In this document: in pieces, positions 11,791 through 22,728 of the stretch
How the letters are laid out: the number at the start of each line of letters is the position of its first letter
Position numbering within the stretch: position 1 is the stretch's first letter
DNA from: Tetranychus cinnabarinus
Lineage: Eukaryota > Arthropoda > Arachnida > Trombidiformes > Tetranychidae
DNA: 64,000 nt
NCBI GenBank assembly: GCA_022266195.1
Contig: WHVY01000005.1
Location: forward strand, 6,572,001-6,636,000
Direction: 5' to 3'
Program-made: the position numbers and the translations under genes
Notes under the pieces: generated by a model
The model's database searches: none
Told to the model about the DNA's origin: nothing
The model's input: the letters and a program-made list of their open reading frames with translations, nothing else

Positions 11791-12084
11791 ATTTAAATTT
11801 CAGATACTCCTTTCATTCATCGCTTATACACATGATTCTCACATTAAGATGCTAATATTGAACCTTTAATTTGCGAGGAAACGCCAAATAAAAATAAAAA
11901 CACTTTTTTTCTTTCAACTTGCATTAAGACATTTCTTCCGTTTCAATTAAAGGAACCGATATTGGTATCAAGGTATGATTATGTATTATTTGTGTTGAAA
12001 CACATTAAATAAAATGTAACCTCTCATTGGGAATAAAATGGCCGTAACATTTTACTCTTAAGCAATGATCTCTTTATGAAGATT

Positions 12085-12345
12085 GGGATTCTGCTGGCTG
12101 TGCTGAAAGGATTATTCAATTGGATGTTTAGTTAAAATGGTTCCTTGATTGGAAAACAATTTGCTTATAAAATAATTAAGACTAATCATACAGTTGACGG
12201 AAGCGTTACAAAACCAAAGAATCAGAATTATTTTCCCTGATGAATCACGTATTCAGGTACATCAACTCAGGGATTTCAGTTTGGGTTCACGTCGATGGTT
12301 ATACCGTCGATGGTACTAATCAAGAATCTTTTTTAGCTCAATGAG
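12085..12345 (+). pseudogene. Phosphoglucomutase 3' fragment
   Basis: The plus strand matches the last third of the intact PGM at 42259-44325: around 12095 the DSAGCA region, about 12150-12165 LIGKQF, about 12190-12205 VDGSVT, and about 12290-12330 a doubled VDGY segment before NQESFLAQ. Stops and frameshifts are frequent. It is a remnant in opposite orientation to the intact gene and lies upstream of a PAK1IP1-like copy. Confidence 0.75.
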
Positions 12346-12523
12346 CTGCGATTATTAACTTGACTAATTTACCGACTATTTACTGACCTACAATAAATTA
12401 GTTCCAGAATAATTGACTATTGATATAAGTCAATTGATAAATATTTCACGTATAACACATATTTAGGTGATTTTGTGTAAATGGTCAAATTCAAAACAAA
12501 TTAGGGCAAAACCACTCGTCTAA

Positions 12524-13071
12524 CAAGGGATCGGCACGAACTGTCGCTCGAGTTTTTTAATGAAATATATATTTTTGGATAGCCCATCAAGGGTAAATAA
12601 AAAGTGAAAAACAGTAGGTGCCCGTTTTTTGATTAACAAAAGTTATTGGCCTTTTCATGGCGAGTCTAGGCATTTCTCTATGCATTTTGCTCAAGTTTTT
12701 TGAAAAAAAACAAAATTTAAAAATATTTTACGAATTTTCGCACCATGAACATTAGATGAAAAAAACTTATGTTTGTGGCCAGTAATTGCCTTGATTGCCT
12801 TAATTGCCCTCTTAGACTCGCTGATTGATCGAAATAATTGCCTGATTGCGAGCTGCGAAAATTTGTAAAATATTTTTAAAGTTTGTTTTTTTCAAAAAAC
12901 TTGAGCAAAATGCATAGAGAAATGCCTAGACTCGCCATGAAAAGGCCAATAACTTTTGTTAATCAAAAAACGGGCACCTACTGTTTTTCACTTTTTATTT
13001 ACCCTTGATGGGCTATCCAAAAATATATATTTCATTAAAAAACTCGAGCGACAGTTCGTGCCGATCCCTTG
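12524..13071. mobile_element. Palindromic CAAGGG element, complete copy
   Basis: 548-bp element with ends CAAGGGATCGGCACGAAC and reverse complement, flanked by TAA on both sides (12521-12523, 13072-13074). The arms are nearly perfect inverted repeats over about 230 bp each. Same family as 7273-8157 (shared GATAGCCCATCA, TGCCCGTTTTTTGATTAAC and AGTTATTGGC). No coding sequence. It lies about 300 bp upstream of the WD40 gene. Confidence 0.85.
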
Positions 13072-13387
13072 TAAGAGTCTTTAAGCTAGAAATATACGAT
13101 GAGCTCAAATTTGAACTGATAGGCTTCAATTTTTTATTGTTTAAGAGTTTATCTAAAAAGGTTTAGGCTATTTTGACACTGAAACAATTTCCTGCTTATT
13201 TTTGTGCCTTTTAAATCCATTCCTAAAAAGCTGTTTATTTATTATATTTTTAAATCTGGCGCTTTAAATTTTGTAAACACAAAGCAGATGGTTGCCTGGA
13301 AACGTGTTGTCTTGCAATTCACAACTCACGTTTTTTAAATGTTTACTGATTGATCTTTAATTTTGTAAACTAATTAGGTTTGTCAAG

Positions 13388-14363
13388 ATGGTGAAAGCAA
13401 ATTTTGAAGTTATCGTTGGTACGTATCAAAAGTATCTAGTTGGAATTTCGCTTAGTAAAGATAAATCTAAAGAAAGTTATAATTTTGTGCAATCATTTGC
13501 TGAGGAAGCTCACATTGGAGCAATCAAGTGTGTTGCTGCATCCGGCAATTATGTTGTTTCTGGTGGAACTGATGAATTTGTCCGAGTTTTTGATATGAAC
13601 TCACGACGAGATGCTGCTTCACTTCTGCAGCAAGAAGGTACTATAAATTGTTTAAAATTTATAGACGACTCACATTTGATTAGTGGCAGTGAAGATAGTA
13701 CATTGTGTGTTTGGACCACCTCTAACTGGAAGTGTATTAAAACTTTAAAGGGACATAAGGGCGCTGTTAATGGTGTTTCTATTCATCCTAAAGGTAGTTT
13801 AGCTTTATCAGTAGGTAAAGACAAGAAAATAATTACATGGGACTTGGTGAAAGCTAGAAACGCATTTGTCACCAATATTAAGGAAATTGCAAATAATATT
13901 ATTTGGTCTCCTAGTGAAAAACATTTCATTGTTTTATTTGACCAGCGAATTGATTTATATGATGTCAATGTAGCTGCACCTGTTCAAAAAGTTACCTTTA
14001 CAAAAGATGTTAACTGTGCTAGTTTTTTAAATGTAAGTATCTCCATATTTGTCTACACTACCCTTCGTTATCTTGAAACTTTTAAATATCTCATTTTTAT
14101 TTTGACAGGATTCGATTCTTTTGGTTGGATTGGAAAATGGTTGCATTGAAATGGTCGATGTTTCACACAACAAGTCGCTTAAAAATCAACAAATTCACAA
14201 TTCACGAATAAAAGACATTTGTGTAACAAATAAGGGAATATTAACAGCATCATCAGATGGAATTGTGAAACTCATTCGAAAGGCCAATTTTGGTGATAGA
14301 GGATCTACCAACTTGGACTGTCGCATAACTTGTATGACAATTTTCAACACTCAAAGTGATTAA
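13388..14363 (+). CDS. WD40-repeat protein, PAK1IP1/MAK11-like, copy A
   Basis: Two exons, 13388-14032 and 14109-14363, joined in frame; 299 residues. WD-type repeats are visible: GHKGAVNGVSIHPKGSLALS, ISGSEDSTLCVWTT, VGKDKKIITWDL, VSGGTDEFVRVFDM. The order and the N-terminus resemble PAK1IP1/MAK11, a nucleolar protein of 60S ribosome biogenesis that also binds PAK kinases in animals. It is shorter than the human protein (about 390 residues), lacking much of the basic C-terminal tail. A near-copy lies at 41186-42160 with the same intron position. A decayed PGM fragment follows tail to tail, as with copy B. Confidence 0.8.
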
Positions 14364-14604
14364 ACCAAATAAAGTTTCTTGCATCACAAAACTGGAACAT
14401 GTTTTTGAAAAAATAGAAAAAGTTAAAATGAATTTAGTCAGGCCATTATGTCAGTTGCAAGTTACTTTTCACAAACCGTACGGCATCGTTTTCATCTATT
14501 ATTACATTGTATTATCCTGCTATATTTTATGTGAATATTTCAAGAAATGCTTTAAATTATTCAATAGACAATTCATTAGTTAATGAAATACTGAAGTGTT
14601 AAAT

Positions 14605-14838
14605 TAATGCTTCCGTCAACTGGATCTTTGTATTTAAAATTATCATTCTCGGTTATTTAACGAGTAAATTGTTTTCCAATCAAGGAACCATTTTCAACTA
14701 AACCTTCTAGTTGCATCAGCACAACTGTTTGAATCGCGATTTTTAAAACCATAACGGGTGAAAAAGCTGTGTCTTTATTTTTTCCAGTGAGAGGTTACAA
14801 TTTCCACAACCGATTTGTTTCGAGAAGCAACATTAGAT
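14605..14838 (-). pseudogene. Phosphoglucomutase remnant beside WD40 copy A
   Basis: Matches 42496-42735 of the intact PGM on the same strand, with substitutions, in-frame stops and small deletions. It stands tail to tail with WD40 copy A exactly as the intact PGM stands with copy B, so it is what remains of a duplicated gene pair. Confidence 0.85.
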
Positions 14839-15137
14839 ATTATTTCTTGAAAACTTTCAGTTCGAGAAAAATTTAATAGCACTAATTTACTCACAGATTT
14901 ATTATAAAAACTAGGGGTTAGTCAATGTTTCTTCTACCTAGTAAATTTGAATCAATTCAACTTGGTACAAGAGAGAAGAAAATCAATTTCCAAGGTAAAT
15001 TTGCCAAAGATTCGAGTATTCAAACACTGAAGAATCATTTGATTGGTGTACACTTGCATCAACTCAAACCTATAATTATATTTTACAGATATTTCAGGTC
15101 CCTATTCTGTATAGTCCAAGTAGACTCGTAGATATCA

Positions 15138-15194
15138 GTTATAAATCAAAGAGTAAAGGAAGTTTACTCCTTCCTTTACTCTTTGGTTATAAAT
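15138..15194. repeat. 39-bp perfect hairpin flanked by 9-bp direct repeats
   Basis: A 16-bp perfect stem (15147-15162 and 15170-15185, CAAAGAGTAAAGGAAG and complement) around a 7-nt loop TTTACTC. The direct repeat GTTATAAAT stands immediately on each side (15138-15146, 15186-15194). It lies about 220 bp upstream of the legumain start. Confidence 0.8.
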
Positions 15195-15345
15195 GCAAAC
15201 ACTTCTTGATCTTGATCAGACCAGAGAGATAGAACTCATCTAAAATCACTAATTTCTATTCCTTGGAAATTTAAAGGAACAATAAAACAATATACCGATT
15301 CAGCATGCTCCGGCTGATTTGGATTCGATAAGATATGAAATTCAA

Positions 15346-15351
15346 TATAAA
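15346..15351 (+). promoter_or_regulatory. TATA box of legumain gene
   Basis: TATAAA, 71 nt before the ATG. Confidence 0.5.
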
Positions 15352-15416
15352 ATGGTAAAGATTTACTCAGATATTCAATCAAGTTTTCATCAATCAGTAC
15401 GAAACATCAGACCAAA

Positions 15417-16748
15417 ATGATGTTTTCATTTTTAACAATTTTCCCAATACTCTTCACCCTTTCAGCTTCAACTCCTTTGGCCGATTCGTCGGGCTCGAAG
15501 TCAAATGCTGATTACAATATCCATGCTGTTCTTGTTGCTGGGTCAAATACATTCGACGAGTATGATCATCAAGCCGATGTTTGCCATGCCTATCAAGTCT
15601 TGAGGAATCATGGAGTTCCTTCTGAAAACATTATTGTCATGATGTACGATGATATTGCCAATAACCCACTGAATCCTTACCCTGGAAAAATATTCAATGC
15701 TCCTAATGGCTCTGATGTTTATGCTGGTGTATCAAAAGATTATACTGGTGAAGAAGTAACTCCTGAAAACTTCCTTGGTGTACTCAAAGGTGACAAAGCA
15801 CTTGCAGCCAAGGGTAAGAAAGTACTAACTTCTGGGCCCAATGACCATGTTTTCATTTATTTTGTTGATCACGGAGCTGCTGGCCTTGTTTATTTCCCAT
15901 CTGGTATACTTTCTTCCCATGATTTGAACGAAGCTTTAGTTTACATGCACGAAAATAAAATGTATGGTAAACTCGTATTTTACTTGGAAGCTTGTGAGTC
16001 TGGTTCAATGTTTGAAAACATTTTACCCGATAACATAAACATTTATGCAACTACTGCTGCCAACTCTACAGAACCAAGCTCTCCAATTTATTGTGATGAC
16101 CCTGATATTTATCCCTGTCTTGGTGATGAATATTCAGTTGCTTGGCTTGAAAACTCCGACTCTCATGACCTAACCAAAGAAACCTTGGAACAACAATTTC
16201 AATATGTTTTGAAACACACTACAATGTCACATCCACAGCAATTTGGTCAGTTGTCTATGGCCAGTCTAGAAGTTGGCCAATTCCTGGGTGGAAAGGCTTC
16301 GAGTAAGATTCAAGATTCCTTAAGTGCTAGAGGTGTACCTAAAGTGATGCTTAAGCGTGAAATAAAGCGTATAAATGATGCTGATGAAGCTGCTGTTCAT
16401 GCAAAAAAATTACATTCTTTGATTGCTGGTCGACGATTCCTTGAATCAGGCATTAAAAAGATCATCTCTCAACTTTGTACAAATGGTTACTGTGCAGATG
16501 CCGAACAAGTTATGTCAACTCGACGACCATTATTTAATCATGCAACATACTCAAAAGTAACCAAAAAGTTCCAATCAAGTTGCCTTAACTTGGGTATTCA
16601 CACTTACGGAATGAAATTCATGTATGCTTTTGTAAATCTTGTTGAATCCAACAGCTTCAATGAGTCAACATTGAACCGTTTCCTGGAAGACTTGGAAAGA
16701 GCTTGCAATAATCAGATTGTCGATCATGGATTCAAAGCTATTATTTAG
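15417..16748 (+). CDS. Legumain (asparaginyl endopeptidase, C13), intronless
   Basis: One uninterrupted frame of 443 residues. Legumains cleave after Asn in acidic compartments or gut lumen. Signal peptide at about 1-20, then VLVAGSNTFDEYDHQADVCH, the family substrate-pocket start. Catalytic His152 in VDHGAAG and Cys193 in EACESGSMF are both present. SNS/SST-type linkers and a C-terminal stabilisation domain with paired cysteines follow (CTNGYC, SSCLNLG, RACNN). Length equals the family norm (about 430-440). Either of two adjacent ATGs (15417, 15420) could start it. Lack of introns contrasts with its multi-exon neighbours. Its nearness to cathepsins and cystatins suggests a digestive role (inference). 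Confidence 0.95.
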   Translation: MMFSFLTIFPILFTLSASTPLADSSGSKSNADYNIHAVLVAGSNTFDEYDHQADVCHAYQVLRNHGVPSENIIVMMYDDIANNPLNPYPGKIFNAPNGSDVYAGVSKDYTGEEVTPENFLGVLKGDKALAAKGKKVLTSGPNDHVFIYFVDHGAAGLVYFPSGILSSHDLNEALVYMHENKMYGKLVFYLEACESGSMFENILPDNINIYATTAANSTEPSSPIYCDDPDIYPCLGDEYSVAWLENSDSHDLTKETLEQQFQYVLKHTTMSHPQQFGQLSMASLEVGQFLGGKASSKIQDSLSARGVPKVMLKREIKRINDADEAAVHAKKLHSLIAGRRFLESGIKKIISQLCTNGYCADAEQVMSTRRPLFNHATYSKVTKKFQSSCLNLGIHTYGMKFMYAFVNLVESNSFNESTLNRFLEDLERACNNQIVDHGFKAII

Positions 16749-16770
16749 TTAAAAAATGGGTGTAATCTAC

Positions 16771-16776
16771 AATAAA
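16771..16776 (+). terminator. Polyadenylation signal of legumain
   Basis: AATAAA beginning 23 nt after the stop codon. Confidence 0.55.
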
Positions 16777-17186
16777 ATAAATAAGCAGAGAGGCGTTGGG
16801 ACAAACTATAATCAAAATCTGTTTTTTTACTACCATCTTTGGGCAATAAGAAAAAAGCATCAAAATGAATAAATCTTAACCTTTTCTTCAATTTTTCAAT
16901 CTGACTAGGGAAGGGTAATCACTTTTTCTCATTTTTCTTCGAGCTTATATTGTAAAGGACGAAAATAATTAACACGTATTTTTGCTTTTGTTACTTGGAT
17001 ATTGATATTTAGACACTTACAAGTGAGGAGATTGCATTGTAATCTATTGGTAATAATGAAATTTCGTATTACTTCGTACTTTCGTAGTATTTCGTGTGAA
17101 TATGGCCTGATAGTGAACATAACCTTTATTCACTTTTCGTGAAATGCACGAATAAGAAATTTAATTTTTAAAGTTTTTTTACATTT

Positions 17187-17345
17187 AGTTTTCATCAAAA
17201 AACTACAGCATGATGCATAGAGAATTGCCTTTGTTCGCAATAGAATTCCAATAAGTTCGTTAATCAAAACATGGAACCTAGTATTTTCCACTTTTAATGT
17301 GCCCATCATTTGCTAAATAAAAGTATATTTCATTAAAAAACTCGA
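17187..17345. mobile_element. Decayed half of a CAAGGG palindromic element
   Basis: Resembles the right arm of 12524-13071: AAAACTACAGCATGATGCAT, GAGAATTGCC, GTTAATCAAAACATGGAACC, then TATATTTCATTAAAAAACTCGA. The terminal CCCTTG end and the left arm are missing. It sits in the 3' flank between legumain and cathepsin. Confidence 0.7.
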
Positions 17346-17588
17346 TTAGAAAACTTTCTTGATTAATTTAATACCAAAAGTAGCCTTAATTTCGTGAATC
17401 ATACATGCTTTATATCAAATTATATATGATACTAGATCTTTGAGGCTATTTAAGAAGACCTCAATTTTCACTGTGGTTCGTGATTTTAAGATCGTAAAAT
17501 AAGTTGTTGAAACAACAGTTGGTTAAACAATCTTTTCTCAAAATTTAATCGATTAATGATTTAGACTCATACAAAAGTTATTAACAAT

Positions 17589-18860
17589 TCAAACAATTGG
17601 GTAAGAAGCTAGGTTAGCAATACCGCACATGTTGCTACCTCTGTACAATCTGAAGTAACCTGATTCACCGAACAATATGCCGTAACTGTTCTTGACTATC
17701 CAAAACGGAATACCATTTTCAGAACCGTTTCCAACAACAGCTACAGCATGGTTAATATCTTCAGGGTTACTTGAGCAATCATCAGTGTTTATAATACCAG
17801 ATCTAAAGAAAAAAGATGGGGAAAAATCAGACATTAGCATTTTCTCCGGGTGCGAAATTCACTTACTCATATTCATGGAGTGGTGCAATATCAATGCCGA
17901 CTGCAACAACATGTTCAGCAACTGCAGCTAAAAGGGCTTCCTCATCACCTTCTGGTACATCGACAAAGGATACGATTGAAGCACCCTTGTTGGATTCATT
18001 ATATCTACATGTGTGGTAATCTCGTCCGTCACCAGAAATGTATGGATAAGATTTTTCAGTATCAATACCTTTGTTGTCTTTGACATATAAGAAAGCATCA
18101 TCCATGTAACCACCAAGGCATCCTTGATCACCATACTTCCATGTACAATCCAACACGTTTTGTGATGAAAGTTCAACAAGTTTACCAGTTTTTTGGGCAT
18201 GGGCTGCTTCGATAGCAGTGATGGCAGAGAAGGCCCAGCACGCACCACATTCATATTGTTCTTTGACTTTACTAACGATTCCTTTGGTTCGCCAGTCAAC
18301 AAAGGCTGGAATTTTGACGGTGTAGTTCGCATTGTGAATGAGAGGTGCAGATCGACGAACAATTGACCTAGATCCATGATGTTTTGCTTTGAGTCCAAGA
18401 GGCTTTGCTTTTAATCCGAGATATTTTGCTTTGAATTCCTCGGCGGTCTACACGCAATTTGATATGTTAAAATATTTGTTATTTGGTAATTTATTTGATG
18501 CATAAGTCTTATTAGTAGAACTTCAGATTTTTTCAACTCACCAAATCAGAGAACTTGTTGATTCCTTTTCTGTACGTTACTTCACCATTTTCTGCTCTTT
18601 CATTGTGAGCCTTGATCTTTTCCATTTTCTTGGCAAAAACACTTCGTCTGTAAGTTTCTTCTGCCTCCGATTCATAAGATTTTCCATATTTAGTCTGTAA
18701 AACCAAAGAAACATGAATAAGAATCGCCTCGAAACTCGCTTAATCGAGTCGATTGGCCAAACGATAAACTTACCTTGAATGATTCCCATTGGGAGTCAAG
18801 TGAAAGGCTAGCAGCAGAGGCTAAGGCAAATAAAGTAATGAATAAAGTAGCTCGAATCAT
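17589..18860 (-). CDS. Cathepsin L-like cysteine protease (papain family C1), copy A
   Basis: Four exons: 18774-18860, 18542-18694, 17867-18447, 17589-17802; 344 residues. Signal peptide MIRATLFITLFALASAASL; I29 inhibitor propeptide (about 22-90, with INKFSDLTAEEF); mature domain from about 128 (FVDWRTKG). Oxyanion Gln144 and catalytic Cys150 in CGACWAFS, His292 (NHAVAVVG) and Asn312 are present. Odd: the Gly after the oxyanion Gln is Tyr, and the NSWG motif reads NSYG. An LGLKAK unit appears twice in the propeptide junction. It is divergent to lipocalin L5, a layout repeated inverted at 36-39 kb. It likely acts in lysosome or gut; the substitutions could alter activity. Confidence 0.93.
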
Positions 18861-20215
18861 TTTGATGAGTTGTTGAGTGAACGATGATGAATTATTAGAC
18901 TACAGATTTTAATTGATCAATTTATATGCTGTTAATTCTTTGATTAAACATTGGATGAAATTATGATGAAAATTATCAATAAGTATGAAGGTAAATTTGT
19001 TTTAAATCAACCAAATCAGGAAAAATCATGAGTTTTAATGAAACAATCGCGGAGATGAAACTTTGATTACAAAATTAATCGGAACTATTTCTCTTTTAAA
19101 TGATAATTCTATTGATTCGCATAAAATTTTCGCAGAAATGATGAAAAGTTATCTCACAAAGATTTTATCTGAAATAATCTGGTTTAACTGCAATACCACG
19201 TACTTCCACGTTCTTAACCTTTAATAATTTCATAGCAAGAATATATTCTCAATTCAAATTCGGGTCTTTTCAATTAGAATGGTCCATTTATCTATTCAAT
19301 TGAATTTATAATAGTTGCTTTTAGATTATCACTGATTGGCACAATTTCAATCATGTTGGACCTTAAAAACTTAAATTTGCACTATCTTTTATTGCTTACT
19401 GATCAATCTATTAATATTAATTATTTGTTCATTCATATTTCAGATATTGCTGTTACTGGTACACCAACATCCAGCGGGTGATTTCTGACTTGATATAAGT
19501 AAGAAATTCGACCAATATTACTATATGTACCCTGCGATAGGAAAATGTCGAACTATTTTTGTTTTGATTTTGAGTAAGTATCGTATAAAGGTCTGCTACC
19601 ATAGACGAAAAATTGGCAAATTTTGATACATTTTGGACTGAATTATTTTCGGCCAAACTACTAAATTTTATTTCTGGTATTTTTGCCATTCTTTTCACAA
19701 TTTATTCGCTGAAACATTCATCATCAAAAATATAATTTCTTTACGAATGTAACAATCAATATTACTTCTGCGGAACCAACATAATCAGAAAATGGTATTT
19801 TGTATCAAACAAACAATCTTCTTTCTGTTACCTTAAACACAAAATTAGCCAGAATTTGTTTCATTTAAACTTATAATATTTAACCAGAAATTGCATTGAT
19901 ATTAATGAAATTATTTCTAAGTAATGATCAAGTTTCTCAGTAAACATGCCATGGTAATAAATATAATATAATCTACATTTTCTTCTCATGAAATGCACAA
20001 AAAACAAACTTATCTTTTTACCTTTAATTCATTATTCATTGTTTGAAAAGTGCTATTTCGATAGAGTAAATATCAGATTATCTGTTTTGATATTTAGATG
20101 ACATTATTTGATAAACTCAAGAAAAAAGGTATAAAATTTATGGCATCAGACAAATAGACCACAGTTAATTAAAATATTTCATTAAAAACATTTAATTTCT
20201 TTTTTGTGCTAAACT
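18861..20215. promoter_or_regulatory. Divergent promoter region, cathepsin A / lipocalin L5
   Basis: No gene seen. TATAAAT at 18920-18926 (minus) serves the cathepsin. The L5 side holds TATAAAAT at 20130-20137 and the conserved GATATTTAGATGA block near 20091. Parts near 19020-19150 match 37600-37750 upstream of cathepsin B, inverted. Minus frame 19453-19698 has no motif. Confidence 0.6.
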
Positions 20216-21061
20216 ATGAAAATGTTCGTTACTCTCTTCGTTTTCTTTGCTTTAGCTTCTTCAGCTCTTGGATTTTGTCCATTTACTCCATTCATCCCTG
20301 AGGCTGATATTGGCGCAGTAGGTTTATAATGAATTATGTTATTGTATTTGATTAGCCAACGTGCTTGATATAACTATTAATTTGGTGTTTATTTACTCAG
20401 ATTGCGGGTCGATGGTATGGAACTTCTGCATCTGCTTCTGATTCTTCACCAAATTCAACTGCTATTACAATGGATTTCACTCCTCGACAGGATGGAAACT
20501 TCAATCTTACAATTAGTGGGACTAATCCTGAGTAAGTAAGCATAATTGATTGATTTGACTTGATTTAAATGTGATTATTCATTCATCGTCTAGTGGTTCA
20601 AAGAAAAGTGGATGTTGGTTGGCTAAACGTACTAGATATCCACAACAATTCAATATCTACGAATTTCCAGATAATCAAAATTTACTCAAATTCTATTTCG
20701 ATACGTCAGAAAGTAAGTGACTCAGTCTACAATTCAACAATCGTTTTTTCATTACAATTAATTATTATAATAATTACTTTTCTATTTCCAGAACCTCCAT
20801 TCAAAGTTAACTTCAATGTGATGGTGACTGATAACTACGTTGACTATCTGAATGGCTATTTTTGTTTCATCTTTACTACTCGCTCTTTTCCCGGTAAGTA
20901 TCTTTCAAGCTGGTGACTCACTAGATGTTTCTTGATGTGAATTGATTTGTATTAATAATATTTCAACTTTCATAATTATCATAGCACACGGTGGAAATTT
21001 CTCTAGGACTGACACCATGAATGCTGACAAGAATGTCGAGCTGACCGATTTGTTTGGTTGA
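20216..21061 (+). CDS. Lipocalin L5, ApoD-like, secreted
   Basis: Five exons: 20216-20317, 20401-20531, 20594-20712, 20792-20893, 20985-21061; 176 residues. Signal peptide MKMFVTLFVFFALASSALG; GxW motif IAGRWYGT; DNYVDYLNGYFC in exon 4. Exon 3 is 39 nt longer than in L2/L7, adding 13 residues through a local repeat (KRTRYPQQFNIYEF then DNQNLLKFYF). The exon 1 donor is GTAGGT instead of GTAAGT. The C-terminus is short, ending ELTDLFG. Closest relative is L7 (shared GGNFSRTD), its partner in the inverted duplication. Confidence 0.83.
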
Positions 21062-21750
21062 TAAATTTGACACTTCAAGATGGGATAGAGTTGCACAATT
21101 ATCCATTGCGACTACCTATTGACCAGTTTCCCAGTTATAATGTTGAAACTTGAATAAAATTATGAGATAATCGAGACACTCCATTTCAAAAGTTTTACCC
21201 ACAAGTTCACTTCGAAAATTATACTAAAAATTTGAGATAATTTAAATATTTTTCACTATAAATGTACTGAATCTTATGCATAGTCTTATTTATTGCAAAA
21301 CAAATTTCAACAATCGAAACCATTTTTGGTAATTCTGTAAATAAATGTTGAATACGTGACTTTTTCAATAAACTGTTCTATATTCACTAAAATTTCAATA
21401 TCATAGTCGATATAGCTCAAACTACTGTATTCCCGAGAAAAACCACATTGAAAAATGTTTTATTGGTGCAAGAACAACTTCTATTTTTTCTCGATCAATT
21501 TCTTATCGATGCTTTAAATGAAATTATTTCCGAACATTAGTCGAGCTTCTCGTCGAATATGGCATGATAGTGAGTATAATCTTAATCCTCTTCTCACGAA
21601 GTGCACAAATAACAAACTTATCTTTTTACCTTGAATTCATCATTCATCGGTTGAAAAGTTTTATCATTGATCAGTAATTCATAGTAAATATAAGATCTTG
21701 TATTTCGATATTTAGATCATTATTATTTGATAAACGACTGAAATATAAAG

Positions 21751-21759
21751 TATAAAAAG
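21751..21759 (+). promoter_or_regulatory. TATA box of lipocalin L6
   Basis: TATAAAAAG, 81 nt before the ATG, after the conserved GATATTTAGATCATTATTAT block at about 21709-21727 and TTTGATAAAC. Confidence 0.6.
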
Positions 21760-21839
21760 TGACGATATTAAACACATAAGCATCAGTTGATTAATACTTT
21801 TCATCAAAAACATTTAATTCCTTCTCTTGTGCAAAAACT

Positions 21840-22728
21840 ATGAAAATGATCGCCACTCTGTTCGTTATCTTCGCTGTTGCTTCTTCAGCTCTTGGTCAAT
21901 GTCCAATTTCTCCAACTAAACCTGGTGCTGATATTGGCAAAGTAAGTTTAAAATAATTCAATTTAGTTTTTTACCAATACGTTTGACTTGCATTAATTTG
22001 GTTTTTGATTGACTTAGATTGCTGGTCGATGGTACGCAATTGCTGCACCAACTATTGATCGTTTCCAAGAAACTGTAACATGTGTTACCGAAGATTTCAC
22101 TTTTCGAGAGGATGGAAACTTCGATTATACAGTTCTTGGAACTGCGCTTGAGTAAGTTTGCTGACTTGACTGATTTATATTATTTTTTAATGCAATTATT
22201 CATCCATCGTCTAGTGGCTCAAAGACAAGGCTACATTGGTTAGCTAAACGTACTGAAAGCCAAAACGCATTCAATCTCACCGATCTGTCCAGTAAGTAAT
22301 GGCGTATTTTTTATGCATCTTTTTATACAACTCAACAATCGATCCATATAAGAATTGTTTTTCTATTATTTTTCATTGCAACTAATAATTATTATGATAA
22401 TTTCCAGAGTCTTACCAACTCACCTACAATATAGCCGATACTGATTACGATAACTATCTAGCTATGCACAGTTGTTTTTACCTTCCTGGTTACACAACCA
22501 TTCGTAAGTATCTCTCGGTCTTCATGAAAATTACTTTGTAACAATAATAATTCAACTCTTGTCATTATCACAGAAACCGGTATGATTTTATCCAGGACTA
22601 ACACCATGAATGCTGACAAGTATGCCGAACTGACCGATTTGTTGGTTAATAAAATTGGCGTTGCTAGCAACACTTTTGGACCCATAGTCCAAAAAGACTG
22701 TAAATCCTGGTCAGTCTCTCAGCAATGA
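21840..22728 (+). CDS. Lipocalin L6, ApoD-like, secreted
   Basis: Five exons: 21840-21941, 22018-22151, 22215-22291, 22408-22503, 22574-22728; 187 residues. Signal peptide MKMIATLFVIFAVASSALG; GxW motif IAGRWYAIAA; DTDYDNYLAMHSC in exon 4; SRTNTMNADKYAELTDLLV in exon 5. The C-terminal tail is the longest of the set and includes an extra Cys (KDCKSW). Tandem to L5 on the same strand, 778 bp apart, with its own promoter copy. Confidence 0.87.

Noticed and set aside
14925..15131. 68-codon frame before legumain
   Set aside because: No motif, overlaps the upstream flank, and no splice link to legumain, which has its own TATA box and signal peptide.
15853..16050. Minus-strand frame inside legumain
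   Set aside because: Antisense shadow; the plus frame has both catalytic residues.
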